A stretch of DNA of 64,000 bases from Kribbella sindirgiensis (GCF_004331435.1 NZ_SJKA01000010.1:186001-250000); one strand, 5' to 3'. Shown: positions 49,480-58,207, counted from the first letter of the stretch. Numbers and translations are program-made. The notes: generated from the sequence alone by a model not told the origin.

Positions 49480-50316
49480 ATGAAGTACGTGATGGTGGAG
49501 CACGCCGGGAGCGAGCGGCCCGGCGTACTCGACGGCGATTCGGTGCTGTTGCTCGACGCAACGGACCTGACCGAGGTGATCGAGTCCGGCGCGGCGCCGA
49601 CGGGGGTGAAGGTGCCGTTCGCCGAGGAGCTGCTGCGCGCACCCCTGCGGCGGTTCCGGCGCGACATCCTGTGCACCGGGTGGAACTACTGGGACCACTT
49701 CGAGGAGAGCAAGGGTAGACGGGAGGGCCAGGACGTGGACCGGCCCGAGCACCCGACGTTCTTCACCAAGGGTCCGGACGTGGTGATCGGCCCGTACGAC
49801 GACATCGCCTGGGACCCGGCGATCTCGGCCAAGTGGGACTACGAGGCCGAGGTCGCGCTGGTGATCGGCAGGTCCGGCAAGAACATCGCCGTCGACGAGG
49901 CACTCGACCACGTCTGGGGCTACATGCTCGCCAACGACGTGTCGCAGCGGGACCTGCAGCGCGCGCACGGCGGGCAGTGGCTCAAGGGCAAGAGCATCGA
50001 CGACACCATGCCGCTGGGTCCGTGGATCGTCACCGCCGACGAGGTGGTCGACCCGCAGGACATCCACCTGCAGTGCCTGGTGAACGACGACGTACGCCAG
50101 GACGCGTCGACCCGGCAGATGGCGTTCGACGTCGCCACGTTGATCAGTGAGCTGTCGTTCGGTATGACGTTGCGCCCGGGCGACCTGCTGCTCACCGGTA
50201 CGCCGGCCGGCATCGGGAACGCCCGTGAGCCTCAGGTGTTCCTGCAGGACGGCGATGTGGTGGTCACCCGGTCCGACAAGCTCGGCACCTTGCGCAACAA
50301 GGTGGTCCGCGCATGA
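49480..50316 (+). CDS. Fumarylacetoacetate hydrolase-family enzyme
   Basis: 278 residues. The FAH fold is shown by LCTGWNYWDHFEE, PTFFTKGPDVVIGPYDDI, the metal ligands in WDYEAEVALVIG (E-x-E), YMLANDVSQRDLQR and KSIDDTMPLGPWIV, ending in LLTGTPAGIG. FAH-family enzymes cut or isomerise dicarbonyl acids (for example 2-hydroxyhepta-diene-dioate hydratase/isomerase or acylpyruvases). The start chosen is ATG 49480; a 12-codon mini-frame ends over this ATG. It overlaps the GntR gene by ATGA. Confidence 0.9.
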   Translation: MKYVMVEHAGSERPGVLDGDSVLLLDATDLTEVIESGAAPTGVKVPFAEELLRAPLRRFRRDILCTGWNYWDHFEESKGRREGQDVDRPEHPTFFTKGPDVVIGPYDDIAWDPAISAKWDYEAEVALVIGRSGKNIAVDEALDHVWGYMLANDVSQRDLQRAHGGQWLKGKSIDDTMPLGPWIVTADEVVDPQDIHLQCLVNDDVRQDASTRQMAFDVATLISELSFGMTLRPGDLLLTGTPAGIGNAREPQVFLQDGDVVVTRSDKLGTLRNKVVRA

Positions 50317-51047
50317 GCGGGCCACTGGAGCTGTTGCCAGGGGGCGGAAAGGGCGGTCGCCGTACTCTCGCCGAGCACGCGGCCGCGGAGCTGCATCAGC
50401 TGATCCTGTCCGGTGAGTTACCCAGTGGTACGCCTCTTCGCCTTGTGGAGCTGGCCAGCCGCCTCGAGATGAGCCAGATGCCCGTGCGCGAAGGCCTCCG
50501 TCGGCTGGAGGCCCTGGGGCTGGTCGAGATCATCCCGCATCGTGGCGCGTGGGTACGGGACCTGTCGCTGTCGGACCTGCGAGACACGCATGAGACGCGG
50601 CTGGCGTTGGAGAGCCTCGCCGTACGCGCGGCTGCGGCCCACTTCACCGAAGAGGACCTGACGAAGGCAGCGGCCGCACTGGCCGAGCACCTCCGGTTGT
50701 CACGAGCAGAGGACTCCGCGGGCGCCCGTGAGGCCCATGCGGACTTCCACTTCGCGATCTACCGGGCCAGTGGTTCGCAGTGGTTGCCGCGGGCAATCGA
50801 GCCGGTCTGGCAGAACAGTGAGCGGTACCGGTTCGGCAGCCGTCCCACCGCGTTCCTGATCGAGCGGAGCCGGCAGGAGCACCAGGCGATCCTGGACGCG
50901 TGCGTGGCACGGGACCCGGACGCGGCTGAGCAGGCGCTGCGCAGTCATCTGGCCGGCGCGTTCCAGCGGATCACCGAGACGATGACCTCGAAGCAGACGT
51001 CTGAGCAGTCGTCGGGGCAGTCGTCGGGGCCGAAGGAGACGTCATGA
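50313..51047 (+). CDS. GntR-family regulator with FCD domain (first copy)
   Basis: 244 residues. The helix-turn-helix segment (RLVELASRLEMSQMPVREGLRRLEALGLVEI) and the wing HRGAWVRDL lead to an FCD domain with EAHADFHFAIYRASGS and ERSRQEHQAILDACVARD, which hold the metal/ligand histidines. It is strikingly similar over its whole length to the regulator at 55743 (LSGELPSGTPLR/LSGELPSGTALR, AIEPVWQNSERYRFGSR identical). The C-terminus has a short SEQSSGQSSG repeat. Probably controls the cluster through the TGAT-N5-ATCA sites. Lies mid-operon, coupled at both ends. Confidence 0.92.
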   Translation: MSGPLELLPGGGKGGRRTLAEHAAAELHQLILSGELPSGTPLRLVELASRLEMSQMPVREGLRRLEALGLVEIIPHRGAWVRDLSLSDLRDTHETRLALESLAVRAAAAHFTEEDLTKAAAALAEHLRLSRAEDSAGAREAHADFHFAIYRASGSQWLPRAIEPVWQNSERYRFGSRPTAFLIERSRQEHQAILDACVARDPDAAEQALRSHLAGAFQRITETMTSKQTSEQSSGQSSGPKETS

Positions 51048-51769
51048 AGGTGCGCTTCGACGCGACCGGTGAGGTCGTCGTGATCACCGGTGGCGCGCAG
51101 GGCATCGGTGCGGCACTGGCTGCTGCTGTGAACGCTGCCGGCGGTACGGCGGTTGTCTTTGACGTCACGAAGCCGGCTGGTGCTTTTGAGTACGTCGAGG
51201 TCGACGTAGCGGACCGCGGGTCCGTGGAGCGCGCTGTTGCGGGTGTCCTGGAGCGGCACGGACGTATCGACGGTCTGGTCGCCGGTGCGGCAGTGCAACC
51301 GCGATCGCCGGTGCTCGAGATGGATGCGGCCGAGTGGACCCGCACGTTGCAGGTGAACCTGGACGGTGTGGTCTGGGCGTGTCAGGCCGTCGTACCGCAC
51401 ATGGTGGCGCGGCAGTCCGGTTCGGTGGTGGTGTTCACGTCCGGGATGGCGGCGACCGGGTTCGCGGGCGCTGCGGCGTACGCGGCGAGCAAGGCGGCGC
51501 TGGTGGCCTTCGCCAAGACGCTGGCCGTGGAGGTGGCCGACGATCGGGTCCGGGTGAACGTGGTCGCGCCGGGGGTGATCGACACCGAGCAGTTCCGAGG
51601 TGCGAACGCCGGTGCGGACCGGGAGCACTGGCAGGACACCATAGGTATCGGCGACCCCGAGGACGTGGTCGGCCCGTTGCTGTTCCTGCTGTCCGACGCG
51701 GCCGCGATGACCGGGTCGCTCCTGACCAGGGAACGTGCCTTTGCCAAGCTCACAAGCTTTGTGGAGTGA
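51044..51769 (+). CDS. Short-chain dehydrogenase/reductase
   Basis: 241 residues of classical SDR type. The cofactor loop TGGAQGIG, the structural strand GLVAGAAVQPRSP, the catalytic Ser (VVVFTSGMAA) and YAASK are all visible. The acidic residue FDV after the second strand favours NAD(H). It probably oxidises an alcohol or dihydrodiol intermediate. Coupled to the GntR gene by ATGA and 2 bases from the hydroxylase start. Confidence 0.92.
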   Translation: MKVRFDATGEVVVITGGAQGIGAALAAAVNAAGGTAVVFDVTKPAGAFEYVEVDVADRGSVERAVAGVLERHGRIDGLVAGAAVQPRSPVLEMDAAEWTRTLQVNLDGVVWACQAVVPHMVARQSGSVVVFTSGMAATGFAGAAAYAASKAALVAFAKTLAVEVADDRVRVNVVAPGVIDTEQFRGANAGADREHWQDTIGIGDPEDVVGPLLFLLSDAAAMTGSLLTRERAFAKLTSFVE

Positions 51770-51771
51770 AG

Positions 51772-53331
51772 TTGACTGAACAGCTGCCTGTAGCGGTCGT
51801 AGGTGCCGGACCGATCGGCCTGACCACCGCGCTCGGTCTCGCGCACTACGGCATCCCGTACGTGCTGCTGGAGGAGGACGCGGTCCTGTCGTCCGACACC
51901 AAGGCCGGTACGACGCTCAGCCGGACGCTGGAGATCTGGAACCGGTACGGCGCGGTGGACGGCATCCTCGGCGCTGCGCTGCGGATCGACGAGATCGGCG
52001 ACATCGACCGGGCCACCAACACCCCGCGGGCTTCGGTGCAGCTGGCCGAGCTGGTCAACGACACCCAGTTCCCGTTCGTCATCAACCTGCCGCAGCAGAA
52101 GATGGAGCCGCTGCTGGCGGCAGCTCTTCCGGAGCCGGTGCGCACGCAGCACCGGATGACGTCGTTCGAGGTCCGCGACGATCGCGTCGTACTGCAGCTG
52201 GAGACTCCAGACGGTCCGCAGGAGCTGGAAGCGTCGTACCTGCTGGCCTGTGACGGCGGGCGTTCGCGGATCCGCGACGCGCTCGGTGTGAAGGTGGTGG
52301 GGGAGACCCTGCCGGAGCGGTACATGCTGATCGATGTCGTGGTGGACCTGGACGTCGACAACGCCAGGGACTACCCGTACCTCGCCTACTTCGCGGACAA
52401 GTCCGAGTGGATGGTGCTGATCCGGCAGCCGGACAACTGGCGGTTCCTGTTCCCGCTGGCGCCCGGTGCCGACGCACCGGGTGACGAGGACCTCCTGGTG
52501 AAGGTGAAGCAGTTCATCGGCGAAGTGGACCGGATCGAGCTGATGGGCTCGGTCGTCTACAACGTGCACCACCGGGTGGCCGAGCAGTGGACCGTCGATC
52601 GCAAGGTCTTCCTGATGGGCGATGCGGCGCACCTGATCACCCCGATGTGGGCGCTCGGTCTGAACACGGGTGCGCTGGACGCGTCCAACCTGCCGTGGCG
52701 ACTGGCCTGGGTGCTGCGTGGCTGGGCCGAGGCGTCGTTGCTGGATGGCTATGAGCGGGAGCAGCGGCCGGTGGCGATCGAGGGCTCCGGTGAGATGGCG
52801 GAGGCGGCCCGCAAGTACATGTCCTTCCAGCGCGGTGCGGTCACCGAGGACACCGGCGCGTGGGCGACGGCGTACAACCGGACGCTGCTGAGTGTGCGGC
52901 TGGACGTCGACGGTGTGGGCGACTGGTCGATGGTGGCGACGTCCGCCACGCCGCCTGCCGTCCGGGCGGGTGACCGGGCGCCGGACCTCGTACTGCAGAG
53001 TCCTACCGGTCGTACGACGATCCACGACCTGTGCCGTGACGCGTTCGTAGCGCTCTACTTCACCGACGTACGGCGCCGGCCGGAGATACCGGTGAACGAG
53101 TCACCGGCGTTGCGGCACTACGCGGTGTCCCGGTGGGACGCGCCGCACGACTCCGGTCTGCGAGACAGGGCCCTGTTCGATCCGGGCAGTGTCGCCACCA
53201 AGAGGTACGGCGTACCGGCGGACAGCGTCGTACTGATCCGGCCGGACGGCCACATCGCTGCGGTGGCTCCGATGGGTACTGGTGTGGCCGAGGAGCTGTA
53301 CACGCGGGTCACCGGTCGGGAGGTGCCATGA
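51772..53331 (+). CDS. FAD-dependent aromatic hydroxylase (MhpA/PheA/TfdB type)
   Basis: 519 residues, group A flavoprotein monooxygenase. The FAD Rossmann motif GAGPIG is at 11-16, the DG motif (LLACDGGRSRIRDALG) at 161, and the GD motif (VFLMGDAAHLITPMWALGLNTG, two stretches) at 283. A thioredoxin-like C-terminal domain (from about 405: GDRAPDLVL) is typical of the MhpA/phenol hydroxylase branch. It adds one oxygen to an aromatic ring using NAD(P)H. The start is likely TTG 51772, with TGGAG ahead; GTG 51766 is the alternative. It overlaps the cupin gene (ATGA). Confidence 0.9.
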   Translation: MTEQLPVAVVGAGPIGLTTALGLAHYGIPYVLLEEDAVLSSDTKAGTTLSRTLEIWNRYGAVDGILGAALRIDEIGDIDRATNTPRASVQLAELVNDTQFPFVINLPQQKMEPLLAAALPEPVRTQHRMTSFEVRDDRVVLQLETPDGPQELEASYLLACDGGRSRIRDALGVKVVGETLPERYMLIDVVVDLDVDNARDYPYLAYFADKSEWMVLIRQPDNWRFLFPLAPGADAPGDEDLLVKVKQFIGEVDRIELMGSVVYNVHHRVAEQWTVDRKVFLMGDAAHLITPMWALGLNTGALDASNLPWRLAWVLRGWAEASLLDGYEREQRPVAIEGSGEMAEAARKYMSFQRGAVTEDTGAWATAYNRTLLSVRLDVDGVGDWSMVATSATPPAVRAGDRAPDLVLQSPTGRTTIHDLCRDAFVALYFTDVRRRPEIPVNESPALRHYAVSRWDAPHDSGLRDRALFDPGSVATKRYGVPADSVVLIRPDGHIAAVAPMGTGVAEELYTRVTGREVP

Positions 53332-53717
53332 GTTTCGAGGTGCCGTTGCAAGAGATCTTGCTGCAGACGGACGACCTGGAGTGGGTGGAGAAGTCGCTGG
53401 ACGGCCTGTCCCACAAGATGCTGTGGCGGGACCCGGTGACCGAGGCGTCGATCGCGCTGGTGCGGTTCGAGAAGGGGTCTGGCATCCCGTCGGAGCACAA
53501 GCACGCCTCGAACCAGTTCATGTTCTGCCTGTCCGGCCGGTACGTGTACCTGCCGACCGGGACGACGCTGACCAAGGGCAGCTTCTACTGGAACCCGAAG
53601 GGCGCCGTCCACGGTCCTACGCGGGCAGAGGAGACCTCTGTCCTGCTGGAGGTGTACGACGGTCCGCACTACCCGGAGCGTCCGGCCTTCTACGACAACG
53701 ACGAGGACGCCCGCTGA
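53328..53717 (+). CDS. Small cupin-domain protein
   Basis: 129 residues forming a single cupin barrel. Metal ligands are likely in SEHKHASNQF (H-x-H then Q/N) and GAVHGPT (histidine of the second motif). The pattern is near to 2,4'-dihydroxyacetophenone dioxygenase and ChrR-like cupins, so it could be a small non-heme iron dioxygenase. No other ring-cleavage enzyme is in the cluster, which makes it the candidate for that step. Coupled to the hydroxylase by ATGA, one base from the next gene. Confidence 0.8.
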   Translation: MSFEVPLQEILLQTDDLEWVEKSLDGLSHKMLWRDPVTEASIALVRFEKGSGIPSEHKHASNQFMFCLSGRYVYLPTGTTLTKGSFYWNPKGAVHGPTRAEETSVLLEVYDGPHYPERPAFYDNDEDAR

Positions 53718-53718
53718 C

Positions 53719-54618
53719 ATGGCCGGCTGGGACGTCCACACGCACCTGATCCCGCCGACCGTGCTGGCGGCGGCGCACCGGGGTGAGTTCGGGCTGTCCG
53801 TCGACAACGGTTCGCTGGTCGTCGACGGGGAGCGGCTGCCGCTGCGCCGGCTCGCCGACCCGGCCGCACTGCTGCACTGGATCTCGTCACAGGACCTGGA
53901 CGGTGCCGTGGTGTCAGTGCCGCCGGCCCTGTTCCGGTACGACGCAAGCCTCGAGTGGACCGAGCTGGTGAACCAGGGTCTCCGGGAGCTCGCCACACCG
54001 CAGCTGCGCGTGCTGGCGCACCTGCCGCTGCTCGACCCGGCGGCACCCTCCGTAGCCGCCGCACTGGCCAGTGAGGGTGTCTTCAGCGGTTTTGCCCTCG
54101 GTACGCCGAGTTACGCCGGGCTGGATCCGGTGTGGCGAGTGCTGGACGCGCTGGAGGCGTTCACGCTGATTCACCCGGGACACAGTGACGACAAGCGGCT
54201 TGATTCGTTTTACCTGTCGAACCTGTTGGGGAATCCGTACGAGACCGGACTGGCGGCGGCTTCGCTCGTCTTCGCGGACGTGCCGGGGCGGTTCCCGGGA
54301 ATCCGGTTCTGTTTGTGCCATGGGGGTGGTGTGACGGCGGCCGTCGCCGGACGGTGGCAGCGCGGGATCGACCAGGAACGCCCCGGGATCGAGCCGGTGT
54401 CCTTGCCGGTGGCCGAGGCGCTGCGCCGCTTCTACGTCGACGATCTGGTCCACGACGACGCCGTACTGGAGTTGCTGACGAAGACGTTCGGGCCCGAGCG
54501 GGTACTGGCCGGGAGTGACTGGCCGTTCCCGATGGGCAGCGACGAGGTGTCCGCCGCGCGGTCGGCGGCGGCCGAGGTGCTGACCCGGCCGCTGGCGAAG
54601 GAGGTTGCCGAGTGGTGA
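53719..54618 (+). CDS. Amidohydrolase-superfamily protein, ACMSD-like decarboxylase
   Basis: 299 residues, amidohydrolase_2 family. The metal site is HTHL near the N-terminus, then IHPGH, CLCHGGGV, and GSDWPFPMG near the end (Asp ligand). These four motifs are those of 2-amino-3-carboxymuconate-6-semialdehyde decarboxylase (ACMSD) and gamma-resorcylate decarboxylase relatives. It probably removes CO2 from a ring-derived or ring carboxylic acid. Last of the tightly coupled cluster genes. Confidence 0.87.
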   Translation: MAGWDVHTHLIPPTVLAAAHRGEFGLSVDNGSLVVDGERLPLRRLADPAALLHWISSQDLDGAVVSVPPALFRYDASLEWTELVNQGLRELATPQLRVLAHLPLLDPAAPSVAAALASEGVFSGFALGTPSYAGLDPVWRVLDALEAFTLIHPGHSDDKRLDSFYLSNLLGNPYETGLAAASLVFADVPGRFPGIRFCLCHGGGVTAAVAGRWQRGIDQERPGIEPVSLPVAEALRRFYVDDLVHDDAVLELLTKTFGPERVLAGSDWPFPMGSDEVSAARSAAAEVLTRPLAKEVAEW

Positions 54619-54642
54619 GACGTGTTTTCGGTCTGATCGAGG

Positions 54643-54661
54643 TTGTGATCAGATATCAAAT
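54643..54661. promoter_or_regulatory. Second TGAT-N5-ATCA operator, upstream of the MDR gene
   Basis: TTGTGAT-CAGAT-ATCAAAT, core TGAT-N5-ATCA at 54646-54658, in the 64-base gap before the MDR oxidoreductase. It shares core and spacing with the site at 45171-45191. Confidence 0.65.
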
Positions 54662-54682
54662 CGTGGGGAACGGGGTAGAGGC

Positions 54683-55618
54683 GTGAGTACACGGGGGACT
54701 GTCCTGCGCAGTCATGGACCAGGGGAGCAGCTGAAGGCCGAAGAGGTCGAGCTGACCGCCGGTCCCGGTGAGACGTTGGTGGAGATGCGGCTGGCCGCGG
54801 TGACGCCGTTGGACCGGTCGACCCTGGGCGGAAAGCAACCGGCCGGGCCATTTGTGCCTGGCGCCGAAGGCACCGGCATCGTGGTGAGCTCGGACGTCGC
54901 CGAGGCGGGTACGCCGGTGGTGGTCCGCGGCGAGGGCGTCGGTGTGACCCGCGACGGAGTCTGGGGCCGGTACGCCGTTGTCCCGAATACCGCCGTACAT
55001 CGGCTGCCGTCGTCGCTGGAGCCGGCTACGGCGCTCGCGTTGATGACACCGGCGTTGACGGCGCACACCGCCGTACGACGAGTCGCCGACGTACAGGAGG
55101 GCGAGACGGTCGTGGTCACCGGCGTCACCGGTCTGGTCGGGCACCTGTGTGCTGCGATCGCACGGTCGGCCGGCGCGTCCCGGGTGATCGGTCTGGTGTC
55201 GCTGGACGACCGCGCCGACGGTGCGACCGGGCTGGTGGATCAACTGGTCCGTGTAGACGGTCTGGGCCAGGTGGGTCGGGAGCTGCCGTGGTGCGACGCG
55301 GTCATCGACACCATGGGTGGTCCGGTGGCCGGTGGGGTGCTCGGACATATCTCTCCGGGCGGACGGATCGCCGTACTGGGCTACAAGGCCGGTGAGTTCA
55401 CCACGATCGATCTGCACCAGCTGATCGGTCGGGACCTGCGGGTGCTGCCGGTCAACCTGCAGCGGACCACGTTGGCACCGGATGCGGTCGGTCAGGCGCT
55501 GGCCGATATCGCATCGGTGACCTGGCGAGCTGACTACGACGTCGTACCGGCGGACCGGATCGGCGAGGTGCTGGACCGGCCGGCGGGCCGGGTTCTGCTG
55601 GATCTGACGACTCTCTGA
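54683..55618 (+). CDS. Medium-chain dehydrogenase/reductase (quinone-oxidoreductase type)
   Basis: 311 residues from GTG 54683. The catalytic GroES-like domain lacks the cysteine ligands of zinc alcohol dehydrogenases, so it is a zinc-free MDR. GAEGTGIVV and the Rossmann motif VTGVTGLVGHLCAAIA fit NADPH quinone reductases. It probably reduces an unsaturated carbonyl made from the substrate. It has its own promoter with an operator ahead and stands alone before the second GntR gene. Confidence 0.85.
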   Translation: MSTRGTVLRSHGPGEQLKAEEVELTAGPGETLVEMRLAAVTPLDRSTLGGKQPAGPFVPGAEGTGIVVSSDVAEAGTPVVVRGEGVGVTRDGVWGRYAVVPNTAVHRLPSSLEPATALALMTPALTAHTAVRRVADVQEGETVVVTGVTGLVGHLCAAIARSAGASRVIGLVSLDDRADGATGLVDQLVRVDGLGQVGRELPWCDAVIDTMGGPVAGGVLGHISPGGRIAVLGYKAGEFTTIDLHQLIGRDLRVLPVNLQRTTLAPDAVGQALADIASVTWRADYDVVPADRIGEVLDRPAGRVLLDLTTL

Positions 55619-55742
55619 GCGAGCGGCCGGTGGCCTAGACCACTTGTATTTACTGGGCAATCTGTGGACGAAGGCCGCCAGATACCCGGTCGGCGGCTAC
55701 GGTACCTCCAGAGCCGAAGAGGAGAGAGGCAGCCCGCTACTG

Positions 55743-56432
55743 ATGATCCGACGACTCGAGCTCACACCTGGGGGGCCGACAGGGCGTCGTACGCTCGCCG
55801 AGGAGGCCGCGGCCGAGCTGCACGAGCTCATCCTGTCCGGCGAACTTCCCAGCGGTACGGCGCTCCGGCTGGAGGAGCTCGCCAAGCGACTGGACATGAG
55901 CCAGATGCCGATCCGGGAAGGGCTCCGGCGGATGGCGGCGCTCGGACTGGTCGAGATCGTCCCGCACAAGGGCGCCTGGGTGCGTGAGCTGTCGATGGAG
56001 GACCTGCGCGACACCCACGAGACCCGGCTGGCGCTGGAGTCGCTGGCCGTTCGTGCGGCCGCGACGCGGTTCTCGGAATCGGACGCGGCGGCCGCCCGGA
56101 CCGCCTTGGCCGAGCATGTCCGGCTGTCGAAGCTGGGCGACAACATCGCGTCCCGGCAGGCGCACACCGAGTTCCACTTCGCGATCTACCGCTCCGGCGG
56201 CTCGCGGTGGCTGCCGCGGGCGATCGAGCCCGTCTGGCAGAACAGCGAGCGCTACCGGTTCGGTTCGCGGCAGACCAAGGCCCGGATCGAGCAGACCCGG
56301 CGCGAGCACCAGGCGATTCTCGACGCGTGCCTGGCGCACGACGAGGAGGGCGCGGAGGCAGCGCTGCGCGAGCACCTGGAAGGCGCCATGCAGCGCATCA
56401 CCGAGACGATGGAGCGCCGTTCCAAGAAGTGA
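55743..56432 (+). CDS. GntR-family regulator with FCD domain (second copy)
   Basis: 229 residues. Helix-turn-helix RLEELAKRLDMSQMPIREGLRRMAALGLVEI (two parts) and FCD domain with TEFHFAIYRSGGSRWLPR and RREHQAILDACLAHD. It is very like the regulator at 50313 in every segment, so the two arose by duplication and may recognise the same site. Start ATG 55743 is preceded at some distance by GGAGAGAGG. Its last 35 bases overlap the converging PIG-L gene. Confidence 0.92.
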   Translation: MIRRLELTPGGPTGRRTLAEEAAAELHELILSGELPSGTALRLEELAKRLDMSQMPIREGLRRMAALGLVEIVPHKGAWVRELSMEDLRDTHETRLALESLAVRAAATRFSESDAAAARTALAEHVRLSKLGDNIASRQAHTEFHFAIYRSGGSRWLPRAIEPVWQNSERYRFGSRQTKARIEQTRREHQAILDACLAHDEEGAEAALREHLEGAMQRITETMERRSKK

Positions 56433-57129
56433 GCTCTTCGAACCGGTCCTGCTGCCAGCCCGTCGCGTCGAACACCGCACGCAGCAGCAGACCGTCACTG
56501 CTCGACCGGTGTACTCCCAGGAGTTCGTCGAGCGGCTTGCTGCCCAGGCCGTCGTAGTACTCGTCCAGTGCCTGCCGCCGTCGCTGCTCGGATGCTCCGC
56601 CGATCACTTCCAGCGGCGTATCGCATCCTTTGACGTGGCCTGACCCGACCTGCTCACCTGGGGCGAGCTGCTGGATCAGCTGCTCGCCCGCACGCACGTC
56701 CTGCGCTCTGACACGTGCACCCAGGACGCGGCAGTTGACGCGTGCTCGCTGGACTCCTTGTGAGATGGCGATGTGGTCCGGGTGACCAGTCAGTCCGTCA
56801 CTGCCGACGGTGAGGATGAGCTCCGGCTCGACCACAGCAGCCGCGACCTCGATCGCTTCCGCCAGGTCGTCCGGCGACGCCGTGGCCAGCGACCTTGGTC
56901 CACTGCGACCGCCGTCGTCGATCCACTGGTCCACGGCTCCCAGCCAGTCCCATTCGCTGATTCCGAGCAGCGAGCAGGAGGCGCCGAGGTGATCGAGGGC
57001 TCCGCGCATGCCGGCGGTAGCGACTCGCAGTACGACGTGCCAGCCCTGCTCGCTCAGCACAGACGTGGCGGCGCCTGTGGCGAAGACCTCGTCGTCCGGA
57101 TGCGCGTGGACGACCAGTGCCGTCCGCAT
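56398..57129 (-). CDS. PIG-L-family deacetylase (MshB/LmbE-like)
   Basis: 243 residues of zinc-dependent N-acetylglucosamine-deacetylase type. Zinc ligands: AHPDDE at the N-terminus and HPDH (GLTGHPDHIAIS). Relatives include MshB and Mca of mycothiol metabolism and LmbE. Without the GlcNAc-Ins specific surroundings I cannot say whether it acts on mycothiol. It overlaps the 3' end of the GntR gene by 35 bases and follows a PPOX gene by 10 bases. Confidence 0.87.
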   Translation of the reverse strand: MRTALVVHAHPDDEVFATGAATSVLSEQGWHVVLRVATAGMRGALDHLGASCSLLGISEWDWLGAVDQWIDDGGRSGPRSLATASPDDLAEAIEVAAAVVEPELILTVGSDGLTGHPDHIAISQGVQRARVNCRVLGARVRAQDVRAGEQLIQQLAPGEQVGSGHVKGCDTPLEVIGGASEQRRRQALDEYYDGLGSKPLDELLGVHRSSSDGLLLRAVFDATGWQQDRFEELTSWNGAPSSR

Positions 57130-57139
57130 CAGTCAGCCA

Positions 57140-57604
57140 TCAGTCAGCTAGGTGCGCCGGGAAGCCGCCGGTGGCGATCGGGCTCCAGCGCTCCGGGGTG
57201 ATGCGGATGAGGCACTTGCCCTGCTTCACCATCGCCTCGCGGTACTCGTCCCAGTCCGGGTGCTCACCGGAGATGGAGCGGTAGTAGTCGACCAGCGCCT
57301 CCACTGCGTCCGGCAGCTCGATCACTTCACCGCTGCCGTCTACCTGTACCCATGCGCCGTTCCACTTGTCCGACAGCACGACCACGCTGGCCTTGCCGGC
57401 GCGCTTCACATTCGTGCTCTTCGCCCGCTCCGGGTACGACGAGATGACGATCCGTCCCTCGGTGTCCACCCCACCCGACACCGGCGACGCCTGCACTGTC
57501 CCGTCGGCCCGGGTCGTCATCAGCAGCATGTGATGACGCGGCCGCACAAACTCCAGCAACCCGTCCAGCTCGACCTTGGTGTTGGTGGCAATAGTTCTTG
57601 GCAT
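57140..57604 (-). CDS. PPOX-class (split-barrel) F420/flavin-binding protein
   Basis: 154 residues of the FDOR-B/Rv1155-like split-barrel family. VRPRHHMLLMTTRADGTVQASPV, SSYPERAKSTNVKRAGKASVVVL and WNGAWVQVDG are the cofactor strands. Members reduce substrates with F420H2 or bind FMN or biliverdin. ATG 57604 is chosen. It sits 5 bases after the zinc-ribbon gene in a three-gene operon. Confidence 0.85.
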   Translation of the reverse strand: MPRTIATNTKVELDGLLEFVRPRHHMLLMTTRADGTVQASPVSGGVDTEGRIVISSYPERAKSTNVKRAGKASVVVLSDKWNGAWVQVDGSGEVIELPDAVEALVDYYRSISGEHPDWDEYREAMVKQGKCLIRITPERWSPIATGGFPAHLAD

Positions 57605-57609
57605 GGCAC

Positions 57610-58131
57610 TCACCCTATGTCTGCCGGGGTGATGAGGCGCTCCAGTTCGTCGTCGGTGAGCTGGTTGATGAGGTGTTTGGCGCGTTGTGCCTGTGCGGTG
57701 GTGGGCAAGGCGCCGTCGAGCAGGTCGGGAAGGAAGAGCTCGTAGCCGGCCCGGGCGCGGGGCGAGTAGCGGTGGCGGGTGCGGGCCACTGCCGAGGACA
57801 CGCGGATCGCGTGCTCGTTGCCGGGAGGTACGCCGGGTCGGTCGGTCTCCTGCGCCGCGAACCGGAAGCCGTTCGCCTTGTCGCAGCTCGGGCACCCGGA
57901 GTCGCCGGCGCCGAGGGTGGCACCGCAGTCCGGGCAGCTCAGCTGGTTCAGCGCGCCGTCCACGACCCGCCAGTCGAACTCGGAGGTGTCCTGCAGCACG
58001 ACCTCGGCCAGCTCGTGCGCTTGCGCGGTATCTCCTCCGAACTCCGCGCAGAAACTGTCCCAGGCGGCGTCGATACTGTCCTCGACCTGCCGCAAGGCGG
58101 TGGTGAACCGAGGGTGATCGACGCGTCGCAT
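57610..58131 (-). CDS. Zinc-ribbon hypothetical protein
   Basis: 173 residues. A central zinc ribbon (CPDCGATLGAGDSGCPSC) lies between a helical N-terminal part (RQVEDSIDAAWDSFCAEF) and a helical C-terminal part (ELFLPDLLDGAL, DDELERLITP). I do not recognise a family. It heads the minus-strand operon with PPOX and PIG-L genes and is divergent from imuA' with the SOS box between, so it might also respond to DNA damage. Confidence 0.65.
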   Translation of the reverse strand: MRRVDHPRFTTALRQVEDSIDAAWDSFCAEFGGDTAQAHELAEVVLQDTSEFDWRVVDGALNQLSCPDCGATLGAGDSGCPSCDKANGFRFAAQETDRPGVPPGNEHAIRVSSAVARTRHRYSPRARAGYELFLPDLLDGALPTTAQAQRAKHLINQLTDDELERLITPADIG

Positions 58132-58181
58132 GCCCCGGACTCTAGCCAGCCCTGGGCCTGTGGACGACCGGATTGACTTGT

Positions 58182-58197
58182 TCGAACAGGTGTTCGA
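58182..58197. promoter_or_regulatory. LexA (SOS) box
   Basis: TCGAACAGGTGTTCGA matches the actinobacterial LexA site TCGAAC-N4-GTTCGA without mismatch and is symmetric apart from the central GG. It lies 10 bases before the imuA' start and 50 bases from the start of the divergent zinc-ribbon gene. Confidence 0.93.
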
Positions 58198-58207
58198 ACA
58201 TGGAGTC

